A stretch of 64,000 bases of DNA from contig JAAXNY010000011.1 in assembly GCA_013420905.1 (NCBI GenBank), forward strand, positions 3,038,001 to 3,102,000, read 5' to 3'. Below, in pieces: positions 21,775 to 35,123 of this stretch (its first letter is position 1; each line of letters opens with the position of its first letter). The DNA comes from Collybia mongolica. Its lineage: Eukaryota; Basidiomycota; Agaricomycetes; Agaricales; Clitocybaceae. The notes under the pieces were generated by a model. The model worked only from the letters and a program-made list of their open reading frames with translations. It was not told where the DNA came from and searched no databases. Made by a program: the position numbers and the translations under genes.

Positions 21775-24700
21775 AGACCTTTCCACAACTTGAAAGAGCG
21801 ACGATTCCCCGATGTATGAGATGGCGAGGTCATGCGGTGCATAAACCAGAAATTTTCTCCGTATTAACCGAATCGCAGCTTTGAAATCGAGAGCCTGACA
21901 GTATCGCGTCTTTCTTGACGTCATTTATTGAAAGGATGCCGATCTTTTGACCCGAGGGGAATAAAGATTAATCCTGGAACGTAACCGAAGTTGTATGGTT
22001 GTGGAAAATCCATACGGCCGGGTTATGTGGTATTGAGAATCAGAGGTGTTGTATATTATACATCGTGATCCAGAGACGCTGACGTCGAAGAAGCAAGAAG
22101 GGAGCTACATCGTCAACCATGGCATCCTAATCAGACATATTCTAGTTGGGCGTTGAATGTCGACTATGGCTGGGGCATAGAAAAGTAGTCTACAGATCAG
22201 AAATGGGCCTTGTACTACCTGCTGTCTTGTACGAGCGCTACGGAGTCGTTTTTTCCAGATGTCCTGGATGTGGGCTGACATGAGTATGAGCGACATGGCT
22301 AAAATTTTTCGCTAGAGCTTATCTGATCACCGTCTTTTCTTTTCGTGAGTGTGGTGTGGGGTTAGGTCAGCACCATTCGCTCGAGAAAGGGTAGCTGACC
22401 TTACTCTATACCAGCCTTCTCTCACGTTCACAAACCATGGATTCCCCTAACAATACACATAAAAAACCGAAGTTCAGGTGAGGCGTACCGCACTACAGTG
22501 TTCTTTATCGCAGTCAGCCGCGATTCTGTGAGCTCAGACATAGGTATCGGTCTAGACAATGCTGCATGGGTCGTGTGTTCTCCGCGCGCAGTCAGGGAGG
22601 AGAGTTTTCAGGGTTAGGATTAGAATTGATTTTCAGGAGATTATATGCATCGGGCGAATATCTTGTGTCGCAGGTTCGCGGGGAGATTAAGATTGTGAAA
22701 GGCATACTTATTTTCCAGACATGGTACCGTTAGAGACTGGTACTCCATCAGGCAAGAATGATCCTAGGAATGTGTCAAATATACCTCTTTGTCTGTGTGG
22801 CATCTCAGTCGAGAAAGTACACTCTCAGAGTCCCTCCTCAGCCCTCTCCAGTATGCAAGGGAAAAAAGTATGCACACGTACGCTATCTGACTCTTTCTGG
22901 CGGAGAAACAGCTAGGATTCTAGGTAATCAGCGTTAGTAGTACCGGGAATTAGTTAGACGTACTGGTGAAGAATGATTTTGTATTCCCTATTTTTTTTAT
23001 CAGTCTTGAGAAACAAAGGTCAAGTCGATGCGGTAAAACTTGGCCAAAACACGTTTCCCTGTACCACAGTTTACTCTGTGGACTGGGTTGGGGTCAAGGA
23101 ATCAAGGGAAACATACTCCTGTATATTGAGAATCCCGAAGACTTTTAAAGTTCCTAAAGGTCACTCAGGAAGTACTACTGTTGAATACCTTGGCGAGTTA
23201 TGAGGGACTACATTGCGATGAGCCAAACGAAAAACGCGTTGACACAGCCACACAACCACCACTCGGCAAATGGCGCTGCAACACGTGCATCAGCAATATC
23301 CTGTCCGTATTTTTCATCGTTTACGATTACTACGAACGTCTTCATAAGGCACGATCGTAAGACCGCTGGTCAGAGCTCATAGGCTCATGTCATACAGTAA
23401 TGGGTGGCCTATCTCTTGCAAATAAAACTAAGGAGCTCAGACTTGCAGCGCAGGACGCAAGATCGCACCCCTGACCGAAAATAAGTGTACACTGTGTATG
23501 TACCCTGGGTCGAGGTCTCTGTACCACCGCAGTCATTGGTGGCCAAATTAACATACTTTTACTCCTGGGTCCCTTTAAACTTCCTCTTTCGTCAAACCTG
23601 TACCCCGACAACCTCGTGAGATCTGGTGAGAATATGAATATTCCCATTTATACTGCACTCAAACCTGCGGTTTGCGGGTGCGGACTTGTACTAGCTGTTC
23701 TTTCAGTTTTCAGTCTCGAATTGCCATGTACTACATGTACGAGAGCCTTTGAAGTTCACATCTCGCTATCTCAATGAGGCATTCTCTAATAACGATACCT
23801 CCACACAACTTATTCTACCCGACAGGTTGGCGGAATCACTCCTGGTATTTTTCATTATTACAGGGCTATCATATCCAGGGCCCCATATCCAGGGCCCCGA
23901 TAATACCCCAGTCAATAAAAGGGTTTTTTGGTAACAAGTTCCAGTCAATATAAGTCGTCTGATGGTTCTGCGGGACTTGTCTATCTAGTTATTCACGTGC
24001 CCTTTGAAGCAGAACTGACAGTAAAGTCTCCGCTGCCCCTTAATGAACTCCATTACTCAAGTGTCAGGATTACCAACGAATATGTGGCGATCCTCGAAGT
24101 TACCGAAGTTGTTCTCAGACCCGTGGCAAATCCATCGCCGCCGCTTCCATAAAGAGCCGTCCAGGCACTCCCGATAGCCTTCGGGAGTAATGTTCTGATA
24201 ATCACTCTAAAGCTCCGGGTACCTCTTGGTTCGATCAAGCGACCCACAATGATGCACCACCTGACCAACTCTTTTCGAGCTGATCAGCATGAGGCCGCTG
24301 AGTATACAAGTTCAAAAAAAGCAGCGAAGGCCAATGCCTGCCGTGGCCACTTGAAAAAATGTTCCAGCACAGATTTGTTTCCGAACCTTCTATAGGATCA
24401 CTAAAGACGACCGAAAATAACCATATCTACTCCCCGTTTCACCATGCCATCGAGTAGTGAAAATCCACAATCAATTCGTTTCTTGTGACGGTCGCCTGGC
24501 TATTTTTACCCTCGGATCCAGGTCCATTGAATAGACTAAGCCACCGACGAAGGCTCGTGAAAGTGGCTCTGGTACTTCTACTTTGGTTAGTAATTTATCC
24601 CAAATGGTTGTTCTCAACCTTATTACAAGCGTCGCCATTTGGAATTTAATGACTATCGAATGCCGCTGAATGTTTTGACGCTACATCAAGCTATAATAAA

Positions 24701-25012
24701 TCTTAAAGTACTTCAAATCATCCAAAATCCTGTCAACCATGATCGATAGCCATCGTGACGCTCGTTGTCATAACGAGAACTTTCGGTTGGAGAGCCCAGG
24801 CCACCACCGGAAACAATGCTCATGTGTTAGGCGATCGCCAGATTCTTGTCAGGAAAACAGAGCACGGCAGATCTTCGCACTACGTACTGAAGATATAGCG
24901 CGCATAAAGTCATATACGCGAGTTCCATTTCCGACGCGGAGATAGAGCGACTTCAAAAGGCCTTCTTACACAAGTCGTAACTGTTCGGATGACATTCCAC
25001 ACAACTCACACC
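21775..25012. other. no supported gene; duplicated segments
   Basis: No exon chain was found. From about 24610 the sequence begins to resemble 21090-21420, marking the duplicated segment that contains the next secreted-protein gene. Other words are shared with 19.5-20.7 kb (GTTGACACAGCCACA at about 20638 and 23239). A short tandem of ATATCCAGGGCCCC lies at about 23871-23898. Confidence 0.4.
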
Positions 25013-25367
25013 ATGAAACTCTCAATCAAATATATTTTACTTGCCCTTGCGTCTATTGGCCTCTCAAGTGCCGTCCCTCAAGTTGTTGTATGAACGACCC
25101 ATTTTCACATAACTCGCACTTGACAAGCCTTTGTTCAGGGGCCGATAGAAGTGGTTACAGCGTCGTGTACCACATTCCATTTCTCGGGTTACTCGTCTAC
25201 CAGCACACACACCTTCACCTATACGAGCTACCCGACCATTACTACTTTACCTGATGGTTCGATGCCTACCCCAGTCACCACGGTTACCGCAATCTCGGTA
25301 TGAGTTTCTTCAATATATAGTCGTTGCAATCTTTCTCACTGGTATGTTGTTCAAACAGTGCCACTGA
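25013..25367 (+). CDS. small secreted protein B (paralogue of A)
   Basis: Exons 25013-25087, 25139-25297 and 25359-25367 are separated by introns GTATGA...GTTCAG (51 nt) and GTATGA...AACAG. The signal peptide starts MKLSIKYILL and should be cut near SSAVPQ. The mature chain carries SCTTFHFSG and TSYPTITTLP like copy A. Intron positions and lengths match copy A, and the last exon adds Cys-His before the stop. The protein is about 80 residues with no known domain. Conservation of frame and splice sites against noisier flanks suggests selection on the protein. Confidence 0.7.
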
Positions 25368-25913
25368 AGACATCCCTTCACGGACGACAGGAGTGACAAT
25401 TCCCCGATGTGCGAGGTAGAAAGGTCATGCGGTCCCCCCCAGTTCCTAACATTGTTCCGTGTTATCTGTACCTGGGCTTTGCAATCGAGAGCTTTACAGC
25501 TTCGCGTCTTCCTTGGCATCACGCAACGAAAGGAGATGTAGATCCTCCTGACCCAGGTGGCTGAACGTCAATCTCTAACAGTTCATTGAAGCTTTATACT
25601 TGGAGGAGAATATGAATCCCTTTGTCAATCTTAAACCAAAGTAGAGCAATTTATGGGGAATGATCGTTCTCTGCTGTCTCCACTGTCTCTCTAAAATTCA
25701 GGAATCGTTATTTTTTTGCAAGATCTGCTTGCGGAGAATCTTCGCCGCCCCTGAGGGCCCGCCTTCCCCTCTTCAAAAGACGGCTTCCGAGCATCTTCCT
25801 TTTAGTATCTCGTGGAACACGGCGATGTATGCGTGAGACCGCTTTTTCTACCGTATAAACTGGGAGCCGCCTCGTCGGATCGAGTAACTACCAGAGAACG
25901 TCACTTCGTCGAA

Positions 25914-26294
25914 ATGAAGGTCACTGCTACTCAATATTTCATCATTTACGCGTCAGCGATGTGCGTCACATTGGCGAGCGCATCGCCTCAGTTCTTCACG
26001 GTATGTAACTCACTGCGGTTCTTTTCCTTTTCTTAAAAAACTATCGCTTCTTGATTGATGTAGACGCAAGCCCCCGGTGATGCTGGAACAACCACCTGTA
26101 TAACTTTCACGTTCCCAGGAGGGGCAGAGTCAACGTCAACTATCACGTATACGCCAACACCTCTGCCTACCTCAACTATCACCCATAGCCCCACAACAAC
26201 TGCTTCTACTACATGTGCTACTTTCGTTTACAGTGGGACAACGATCGGAACCACATATCACTGCTTCCCAGTTACCGCCACTCCAACTTTCTAA
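25914..26294 (+). CDS. small secreted Thr-rich protein C
   Basis: Two exons, 25914-26000 and 26064-26294, joined across a 63-nt intron (GTATGT...ATGTAG), give 105 residues. A signal peptide (start MKVTATQYFI, likely cut near LASASPQ) precedes a Thr/Ser/Pro-rich chain with motifs TTTCITFTFPGG and TTASTTCATFVYSG and three Cys in the mature part. The C-x-TF-x-F pattern recalls the CTTFHFSG word of proteins A and B, so this is probably a distant relative. Heavy O-glycosylation would be expected. Function unknown. Confidence 0.65.
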
Positions 26295-27134
26295 TCAGCA
26301 CTCCCTGGAGTTGGTAATGTTCCCCGCATCGGAAGTTCATCTACGTCTGATCCTGATTAAAGGGCTTTTCAACCTAGATAAACGTGACACGGAGAGTGAC
26401 AGGACTTCCAATTTGTTTGTTTCACCATGATAATGATAATGGACCTTGCATGGCCCCTGCCCGAACAGTCATTTTCGTGATGTGATCGCTAACGATGGAT
26501 CATTGTCAGACTCGACGTCTGCAATCACAACAAGGATCGTGAATTGATGATGGCTTGATATTATTTAACCTTGAGAAACCTGTCAATATATTCAGATTCC
26601 GCGAGCGCGCCGATGTAATGTGACTGAGTCAGACTGACCACATCATCACGATCTATCGATCACTAAATGTCAGAACAAGCGTACCTGGACAGTCATGATG
26701 AGAGTGTTGCGATCAAACCCGACATGTATCGACGTCCTTCATGAATGATTAGCAGCATGAAGTGATGCCGGCGGCTTGTAACTGTCGGTGTCGATTCTGC
26801 TCCCTCGAAAATTGACGCGGAGATATTTCGACTTTTAAGTATCAATTTGTCACTCACGAGCCAGTTCGGGTGGTAGTTGAATATGCACTAAAACAACAAG
26901 TTGAGCGTGACATGCTGAGAATACTGGTATCAACGGTACATAACACTGTACAAGATGTGTAACAAGGATTGCAACGTATCGTGAGTCTATATGGAATGAT
27001 ATAAATTATACCTATTTTAATGTGGGCGTCGTAATATTATAGGATGATATAAATAGACGGAGGCAAGTGGGAGAGCATTTTAGGCGGGATATCTCCTTGA
27101 GTTCAACCGGAGGCAAGTATTTGTCATTACCTCT
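26295..27134. other. intergenic, nothing recognised
   Basis: About 840 bp between the secreted-protein gene and the convergent end of the transporter gene. No coding or repeat signal was seen. Confidence 0.5.
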
Positions 27135-29301
27135 TCATGATACTGTGAAGCGTGAATTTTTTCGGAGACGAGGGCCTATTCGGTGGAAGATGAATCTTCA
27201 AAGACAGATTATCAATAACACGAACAGTAACGTCATTGTGGAAAAGATACTTACGGTAACGGAGCCATAACTGTCGTAAGGCCAGCGAGGAGCGCGGTTG
27301 CCCCTACAGTTCCTAATTTATCGTACATCGCGCCAGCAAAAAGGGGAAACACAGCGGCAAATGACGACCGCATAGCGCTGTTTGCGGCCATAGCAGATGC
27401 TGCGATCGGACGATATGCTGTGACAAGGTATGTGAATGTTGAAGTAAAAACGAAGTATATCCCGGCCCCGAATGGTACAGAGCCGATGATGGGCACTATC
27501 CAATGGATGCCAGGATACGTCGTGAAGGCAAGCCAGAATAATCCTATAATTCGAAAAAAAACGATCTCATGAGTGAGTGATTGACAGCTTTCAAAGGGGT
27601 CTAACCTATCGGTACGAGTATTCCTCCGAGCTGGCCCATGATGAGGCGTGCCTCGGGCGGCGCCTCTCCCCCGTGCTTCGCTGCTTCCCGCCTAAAAAGT
27701 CTTAATGGATGATGGTGAGTGGGCGTTTTGAGCTGGAAGAGAGGTAGGAGCGCACTTGTTCCAGTAGGGTTGGGAAGATATTGCCAGGATCATCCCGAGC
27801 CCAATGCCGAGAAAGGTCATACCGGTGTTCTGCATACTAAATCCGTGACCGCGTTGGAAGATAATGGGGAACGCCTGGAATGCCAAGTATAGGATCCCAA
27901 GGATAAGCGAAGTCCTGTTGGCGTCATGAGACGATGGCCTCCATCCCACGAGGTAAAATAAGCGGGCACACCATAAATTTAGAAGCAGGGCCATTCGATC
28001 GAATATCATGAGTTCTGATGTATGAAAGTTAAAAACGGCAAGAATCCTTAGTAGAGTTCTCAAAGGGCGACCCACGGAATGGCTTATAGCAACTGATAGC
28101 GATGGCGTGTATGAGATGCTTGTCTTGTTTGTCTAGAGGCGCCCAATACGCAGTATTTCCTGTCGAAATTCGCATGCTATTTTTGGATGTGAAAATGGTG
28201 AGAAGGCGGCTCGCTATAGCCGGAAAGGAAAGCGCCTGACCGTTGGGCCTTCCTTTTCAGTAAGGCGGGAACATATGTTTCTGGGACGAACTGGGCAGGT
28301 GATTCGTTGATGGTGAGTAAAACTGCTGGGAATGTGAACGTACGATGTAGAGCGCTATCAATTGGCTGAATATCCACATCGTTTGAAATCGGAACGTCCA
28401 CCTCCAGTACAGATTCTGTGAAAGGAGACAACTATTAGTTTGGAGTCGTGTCAAAGTGGTGTAACATACTTGGTTGATGAGCCTGACCAAAACGTCAGCA
28501 TCAAAATCTGTGTGAAAAGGCAAGTGGTTCACATACCCGCTTATCAGAGGCCCCAACACAGGCCCTATGAAAGGGCTGATCGTATATAGCGCCATGGGGC
28601 TATGCGTACAAACATGAATGTTAATGAAGAGGCTAGAGATTGTGGAATTACGCACTTCGCTACTGTGGCATCGGAGAACAGGTCACTTACACTGCCGCCT
28701 GCCACGCTGAGGAAGGCAGCTCCGCAGAAGCCCATCACAAATCGAAAGATCAGGTAAACATCTGTCGAGCGGATGATCATAAGCGTCGTGAAGGACCTTA
28801 ACCACGATCCAACTCACAGACGTTGGGCGCGAAAGAAACAGGAAAGGCACACAGGAAAAAGAGGCTGTACGAAACGCGATAAACGATATTTCTCCCATAC
28901 ACTTCTGACAATGGCCCAACCAACAAAGGCCCCAATCCCAACCCCTCGATAAATAGGCTGATTGCGAGGATGGTGACTATGTGAGAAACACCGAACTCTT
29001 TCGAAACACTCTCTTCAGTAAATAAAGCCTGAAACGACAGTAAACGTCATTGATTTGTTCTGATCATTTCAACGACAAATTTGATACTCACCACAGAAGA
29101 CGAACATGTAACACACAGTGCCGAAGAGCTAATAATGATGACCGCTAACCATTTTCTCAACGAAGATAAATGTTGTGGGTGCTCAGAGACCTCCAAAGAA
29201 ACCTGCATAGGGTCATATATTGGGAAAGCAGAGACGTCTGGGATTGTGGCCTTGTCTTCCAAGTCGTCCTGGTCGAGAGTCATTGAGGACGCCGTTGACA
29301 T
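27135..29301 (-). CDS. MFS transporter, DHA1 drug/polyamine type
   Basis: Thirteen exons with 53-64 nt introns give an intact 487-residue protein: 29301-29092, 29028-28818, 28761-28656, 28599-28537, 28482-28470, 28415-28344, 28290-28241, 28176-28076, 28014-27972, 27914-27756, 27691-27606, 27543-27255 and 27195-27135. After a ~45-residue cytosolic N-terminus come about 12 hydrophobic segments. Signatures include GPLSEVYGRN in the first loop, FRFVMGFCGAAFLSVAGG, YTISPFIGPVLGPLISG (antiporter-type motif C), WRWTF and FVPETY. The C-terminal half has VTAYRPIAASAMAANSAMR. Such proteins export drugs, fungicides or polyamines at the plasma membrane by proton antiport; the substrate here is unknown. 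Apparent stops in the raw frames all fall within introns. Exon 5 is only 13 nt. Confidence 0.9.
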
Positions 29302-32300
29302 TTCTCGCAACGGTTGGAAGAGGGGGGGGTTTTGCAACGACAGAAGGTCGTTGTGAGTGGCTGGGTGTAGAGCGTGAACGAAGAATGATCGACTATTGAC
29401 ATAGGCTTGGGTTTTCTTCTCAGCCCCAAGCTCCAACAACCGTGTCCCTCGCTTATCCGCCTAAAGTTTGAAAATGGTTGCGGCAGTTGCGGTACTTGCC
29501 GGCGGGAAATGCTTCCCACACGTCACGTGCTGGGTCAGAACCTAAAACCGTGTTTCCAAGAGGCCTGGCTGCGCTGCTTATCCCCTAACTCCTTGCCTCC
29601 TAACCACAAACATGTCGATTAATGTGTTAGCCATGCATACTGTGCGCTTTGGGTGCCGCTCATGAAGCTATACTCTCAAAGAAACGCACGATACTCAGCG
29701 CCAACTTTCCCTGCCACGCTGACAGAATCCTGTTACTGAACTTGAATTCCGCTATCTCCATGGCACTGTCAGCCACTTAAGCACGTCGTAGAAAGAGCGG
29801 AAAAGGTTCACCCAGAAAGGTGAGTAGCCTGTGTGCACCCTGGAAGGGCATCGTTTATCAGAATCACTTGTAACAGAACGCCAAATGAAGTTGCGTGGAT
29901 ATCGTGCGTGAAGCACAGGCCACTTCATGAAGGTAAAACGACCACGCTGGTTGGGGGCGCCTTCGCATCAGGGATCTAAATGGGACCGCCGCCCAACCTG
30001 AATGTGTGTCCGTAGCTTCTTGTTTCTGGAGCACTGGTCCCGCTCTGATTCCGTGAGATCCTGCAACATTTCTGCCATGTCGCCGCCCCAGGAACGCAGG
30101 AACACACGGAGCTGAGAAACTCGAAAATGCACCTAGTGGTTCACCAATCCGAATCAGCACACGAATCTATGCAATTACTCTCGAGCTCGGGGACATGACT
30201 TATCTCTCAGGCATATAATGTCAACGCCGCACAGACCGAATTTTCTCCACGCTTGGGGCGGGTCCTCTTGTCTATTGTTCAGGGTAATGGAGAACTCCAT
30301 ATTATAAGACCCGCGTAAGCTTTTGTCGGTTAATACGACTCAATTGAATATGTTGCAGACTTCCCCTCTCACGTTTGTCGGCGCACTAACAGGGTTGTTC
30401 ACGTTTGGTTCATGACCGAAAAATACCCACACCTCCATTATTATGCGCATAGAATGTTCGGTACGTTTACTCAACGTCTTTGATATCAGGCGTCTTCTTG
30501 ACTCTTCTACGCCCCCGTCACGAGCCGTCACCCCAGGGAAACACACTATCGAGTCACTTTACGTTCATCCTTCTGGAGGCGAAATTCATGTTAAGATGCA
30601 GATGCAATATGGTCATTTTCGGATAGGTCAGTGACATCGCTTAGCTAGTATGGCATGGTCGGGGAAATTGCCTGACGTTTTGGACATTTCTAGGGAGGCT
30701 ACCCAATAAATCGCAATATCTGTTCTGGAAATTTCCGCCATCCGGACTATAAAGTAGTTCCCGGGTTTAGCGCCCGCGGACGCAATTAATATTTACATCC
30801 ACAAATAATTACCCACTTTTCACCGACAGTGTACCTCTCAAAACATCGAAATTGGTACTAGTGCCTACGGCGCTGGCTTTTGACTCATATTCTGAAGAAG
30901 CCCCAATTTTACTGCTATCGCCAAATTGAGTTGCAGGTCGCATCCGCGGGGACCCACTCCCTCGGCGAGTGACACTCCGGTTTTTCACGCACTTCCTTAT
31001 AGAAAAGAACACGCGGATGCAAACCAGCGAACGGTACTTGTGCACCAATCCAATCCACTCGAGATCTGGGGTATGTTCTGTTTATCAAGATTAGTTGTTG
31101 ATATGAATTGCATTTTTTTTGGGAGATCTTATGTTCTATTCGAGCACGCCACCCATCCCATATGGTGTTTTGGTACCCGCGAAAGCCGCCACGAGACGCA
31201 AGATGAGAAAGAACGTCAAGATGGAGCTTTCATGCCACCACCATATCCTTTATCGGCGGATCTTTAGGCGCGCTATTCGTAGACGCCAACATTCGACCAC
31301 ATGAATTCATGATAATTACCTGTTTCTGATTGGCAACCTCGCTTCCATTTAGGAAAGCCCCCTCTGCATGGCTTCGTGGAGTCCGTATGAACTGTACGGC
31401 CAATTACCAAGTTACCAGAATTATGGTATCCTCTGCGTGCGCGGGCAAAAGATCATGCGAAATGGAAGGTATGCTCCGTTCTTATGAGTTCACGACCCCT
31501 CGGTCGTTGAGAAGGTTTCGCCGCACAACTTCCCAGATAACCATGAATAGCGCGGCCTTCCCCCGAGTTATCCATAAGCTCCTATACCGTGAGTGGCATC
31601 GTGCGATGAGAAAGGCCAAATTTCGTTCTGATAACCCCTCTGGCATGTAAAAACATCAAAATCTTAGATGTACGGCTTCTGAGCAGTAGGCAGTGTAAGA
31701 AGGCACGGCATCTCAACAAGTCGCCTTTTGCAGTCATTAACCCCTTCATACCCCTGGTCGAGAGATGGGCCACGTTCATATCAAAGGTGAGTACCACCTG
31801 TATGTCTCCGGCCTTTGTTAATTAAAATCTGCGCCAAGCTGGTTTTGGTTGGCCTTGGGTGTTGCGGCGAGCAAGGAAAATGGGGCCCAGGGAATTGAAT
31901 TTAGCCTCAGAAATTAGAAGTGTGCATCACGTTCGTGTCTCATCTACCGCCAGAAGACCCCATGAGCTAATAACACAGCTTATCAGATCTTCGAGAACTT
32001 ACCTGATATTCTGCGATGGGCTCTAGACAACGATTGAAGCATGTGCTCACGTCAGTGCCTTTTTTCATTGTGCCACAATCTTATGAACTCGTCTCGAGTT
32101 GGTGGTTCGCTTTCACAGCTCGTAAAAATGTGTGTTTTTCTCTCCGGACGCACCACCTATCGCACTCTACCCATACCATACTCCACACCTCGGGGAGTTG
32201 ATGCGTTGCCGCAAATGGTTTATTATTGCCTCAAATCCGTTCGTTCGCGATCGTAGTAGCTCAACTGGGCGGTGCTTTCCTGAACGTAAGATGATAAGCA

Positions 32301-33770
32301 CTTTGGGTTTCGACGCCTTGTTGGATTTACCCGCGAAAGAATTGAACCCTTTTGGTGGTGCTTATACTCCACCATCACCTGTCCAATTACTGTTAAATTA
32401 TGAAGCCGTGAGTCATCGTGGCCAGTTCACCTCCTGACCGCTGTAAATCCCTTGATTCCGTCTTCGTCGGTTCCCCAAGAATTGTTGAGATTTACCAGAG
32501 AGGTTTTTGCAGCTCGTGCAGCTGGAATGTTGGGGAGGGCTATTCTTGTCGCGTGTAGTCATCATTCTGACTGCGTCTAACAGCAAAATCGATCATGGTG
32601 ATCCGCTATATAGGGTAGGATGCTTCGCGGCCTGGCTTGATAGGCGAGCTAGTTTCGGCCCTAAGTAGCGCCGGAGGGGATTCCCATGCATTTTCAGGCC
32701 ACGTAGGCTAGATTACTGTCGAGGATGGCAGACTAGTGTCTGCTCGCTGATTGGAACGCTCACGACACTAACCTGGCATTGACGCGGCCTTGAGGGTCCA
32801 AACGCTCTATTTGTATGAGTTTGGTCGGCATGACTTGTTTGTTCGGCGGTGGGGTGAGAAAACCTCCCACCATCGTGAGCATCCAGGCTCTTGAGAATTC
32901 TTTCTTGGCTTTTTTTCTTTGATTGCCTCAAGTTTGTATCACGACGATTGGAATGCTAATGACTGGCATGCGACGATGTCAGCTTATCATTCTGGCGGTT
33001 ACCTTCCATCTTTTCACTTAGCAACTACTCCGACAACGCGGTTCACGGCGCCCACGCTATTCTGTCCCGTACTGTTCGACTAACTCTCTTAGCCCGGATT
33101 ATTTCGCATGAGATACTCGGGTCTTGACGGCAATTCCTTATCACGGGGAAGCACTTCAACATCACTGCGACTAAGTTGGTTTGGCCCCGCCTTCCGCTCT
33201 CAAAACTACTCACCGCCCGGATCCTCCGCTGCCATGGTTGCCAGCTTGACCGCATTCATTCTCTGAAATTCAAATGCCTTGCGAGCGCCTTGTCAAAAGA
33301 TCTCGGGGACAGAAGTCGGGCAAACGTCAATGGGAGGGATAGAGTGTCACGAGAATGAGACCCTCCATTTCATTCGGAAGGTCAATTCGGTGAGTCAAAC
33401 GCAACTAGTTCGCCTGGTGTGGCGCCCCTCTGACCTCCTGGCCAAAGATGATTTGCCTTGCGGACGTAACTTGTGACGCTTTGTATTCACGACAATGTAT
33501 CCCCTTCTTTCAAAAACGGGCGGTGCATTTCCAACCTGTTTCAAATTGAGGGGTTGTGTGTTGCCTGTTACCCGTTGGTTGCCGGTTTGCCGTCAAATTA
33601 CGATCCTGATCGGTGATGGAATTGGAGAACAATCTTAGTGCGCTGTCCAACAGTGTGTATCATAGTTAGCAAGTCGAATCTCAGTGTGGGTACGGAACAT
33701 CAAGTTCAGATTTGGTACGTGATGATCATTATTACGGGATATGTATATACAGTTGGAATGTGATTTGGGC
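29302..33770. other. 4.5 kb without a supported gene
   Basis: Several coding-like shreds occur, for example around 30443-30630 (+), 31330-31650 (+) and 32280-32437 (+). None could be linked into an exon chain or matched to a family, so they may be remnants of a decayed gene. No RNA gene or mobile element was recognised. Confidence 0.35.
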
Positions 33771-34559
33771 TTAGATCTTCCAGTATTGGATACTCCATGA
33801 AGCCCGCTCGAACGGGAACTCGCCTCCCCAAGATTTCGTTTCAGCTAAACTTTCGTTCACTGCCCCGCGAAGATCGTTGATAATCTCACATGCTGATGAT
33901 ATATCACTAACGCGCCCGCCTTCAATCTCCTCTTTCGAACTCTGGCCAGGAGATTGAGTGTGGGTATTTCTCTCCCCAAAGACTCATATTGCTTACCTGG
34001 ATGGCTTGTCCGATATCAGCATCAATGACGGCGAGAATATCCGCTATAACGCCATCCCCTTCCCACCGGAGCCCAATCGAGGCGCGTACTATGGAAGCGA
34101 GTACACCCAGACTCGCAAAGCCCATTCCAGCCCCGTATAAGGATCGTGCGCGAAGCAAAGTGTCATGGAGTTGCTGGGTTGGGGCGGCTGGCGAATTGTG
34201 TGTTTGCCGTATGAAGAGAGAATAGGGGTTGGGGACGGCTTTAGCGTTGGTTTGACGTAACCGTGAACGTGCCGTGTTCGTAAAGTCTGCTGCGAAGCTG
34301 GGCGGACCTGTGGCCAGGAGGCTTCGGACGATGGAGCGGAGACTAAGGAACGCAGTGAGTTTTTTACGTCTTGGAGTCATATAGTAGTCACTCACTCATC
34401 GACGCTAGCGTTCGCAATGAATGTATCGACCATCAGGTTCCTGTTATCGTGCGTGTCAGCGAATGCTATCTTGAACGGTCAGGGCTGAATGGCGACATAC
34501 ACATGCCCCAGTGCTGGGCGCACGTCAAGGGGGCGAGGATACGTTTGGGGTGCGGGCAT
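33771..34559 (-). CDS. conserved fungal protein, function unknown
   Basis: Four exons, 34559-34501, 34440-34396, 34342-33997 and 33941-33771, give 206 residues. All introns are canonical (60, 53 and 55 nt). The protein starts MPAPQTYPRP and includes NASVDDLRSIVRSLLATG, TNAKAVPNPYSLF, LLRARSLYGAGMGFASLG, ADILAVIDADIGQAIQ and a C-terminal SWSIQYWKI. It looks soluble and helical. I recognise no named domain and give no function. The first intron removes an apparent in-frame TGA at 34479. The start was chosen as the first Met about 98 nt downstream of a TATATAA on the same strand. Confidence 0.75.
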
Positions 34560-34656
34560 TGGGGATGAGAGATGTTTATTAAGTTGAATGCGAGTAGGTT
34601 CTGTGGGGAAAGGTGTAGGTTCAGGGAATGGAGAGATCCTGTGGACGTTGAAGCTG

Positions 34657-34663
34657 TTATATA
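34657..34663 (-). promoter_or_regulatory. TATA box for the 206-residue protein gene
   Basis: TATATAA on the minus strand lies 98 nt before the chosen start codon. It argues against the upstream ATG at 34685, which would lie before the promoter. Confidence 0.4.
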
Positions 34664-35123
34664 GCCTCCAGGGAGAAAAATTCAAAACAGGTTATTTGAT
34701 GCAGGCTCGGGACCAATAGTGAGATCAGAGTGACCGAACCCAGTTGATCATCCGCGGGAGTTCTCAACCGGCAAACATTTTCGTCACCGCCAAATTCGGA
34801 CGTCCAGAAGGAGGGTTATGTAGGGATGTTCGACCAAATTTGATACGCACATGGATGCCTAATTTAAATCGGCTTAGCCCTGACCCTAATCGATCACCGC
34901 CAAATACTTGGAAGTGCTAGAGTCTCTTCTACGGTTTCTAAGTATGTCCCAAGTCAAGCCGGTTGTAAGTCTCGCTTCGGTAACGCCATGTGATCCCAGC
35001 TAGCGAGTCGTTTGATTCAACATCTGGCTCGTAACGGCTTCTTGATTTTTGTTCACCGGCTCTCCTATTCGGAGACCCTATAAGATGTACGACTTTCACT
35101 CCCTAAGGACTTCAGAACCTGCA

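Noticed and set aside
27692..27755. Apparent frameshift and stop in the MFS transporter after YWNK
   Set aside because: A GT-AG intron fits and gives the expected REAAKHGGEAPPEARL continuation.
34479..34481. Apparent nonsense TGA in the 206-residue protein gene
   Set aside because: A canonical 60-nt intron (34441-34500) removes it and restores frame into NLMVDTFI.
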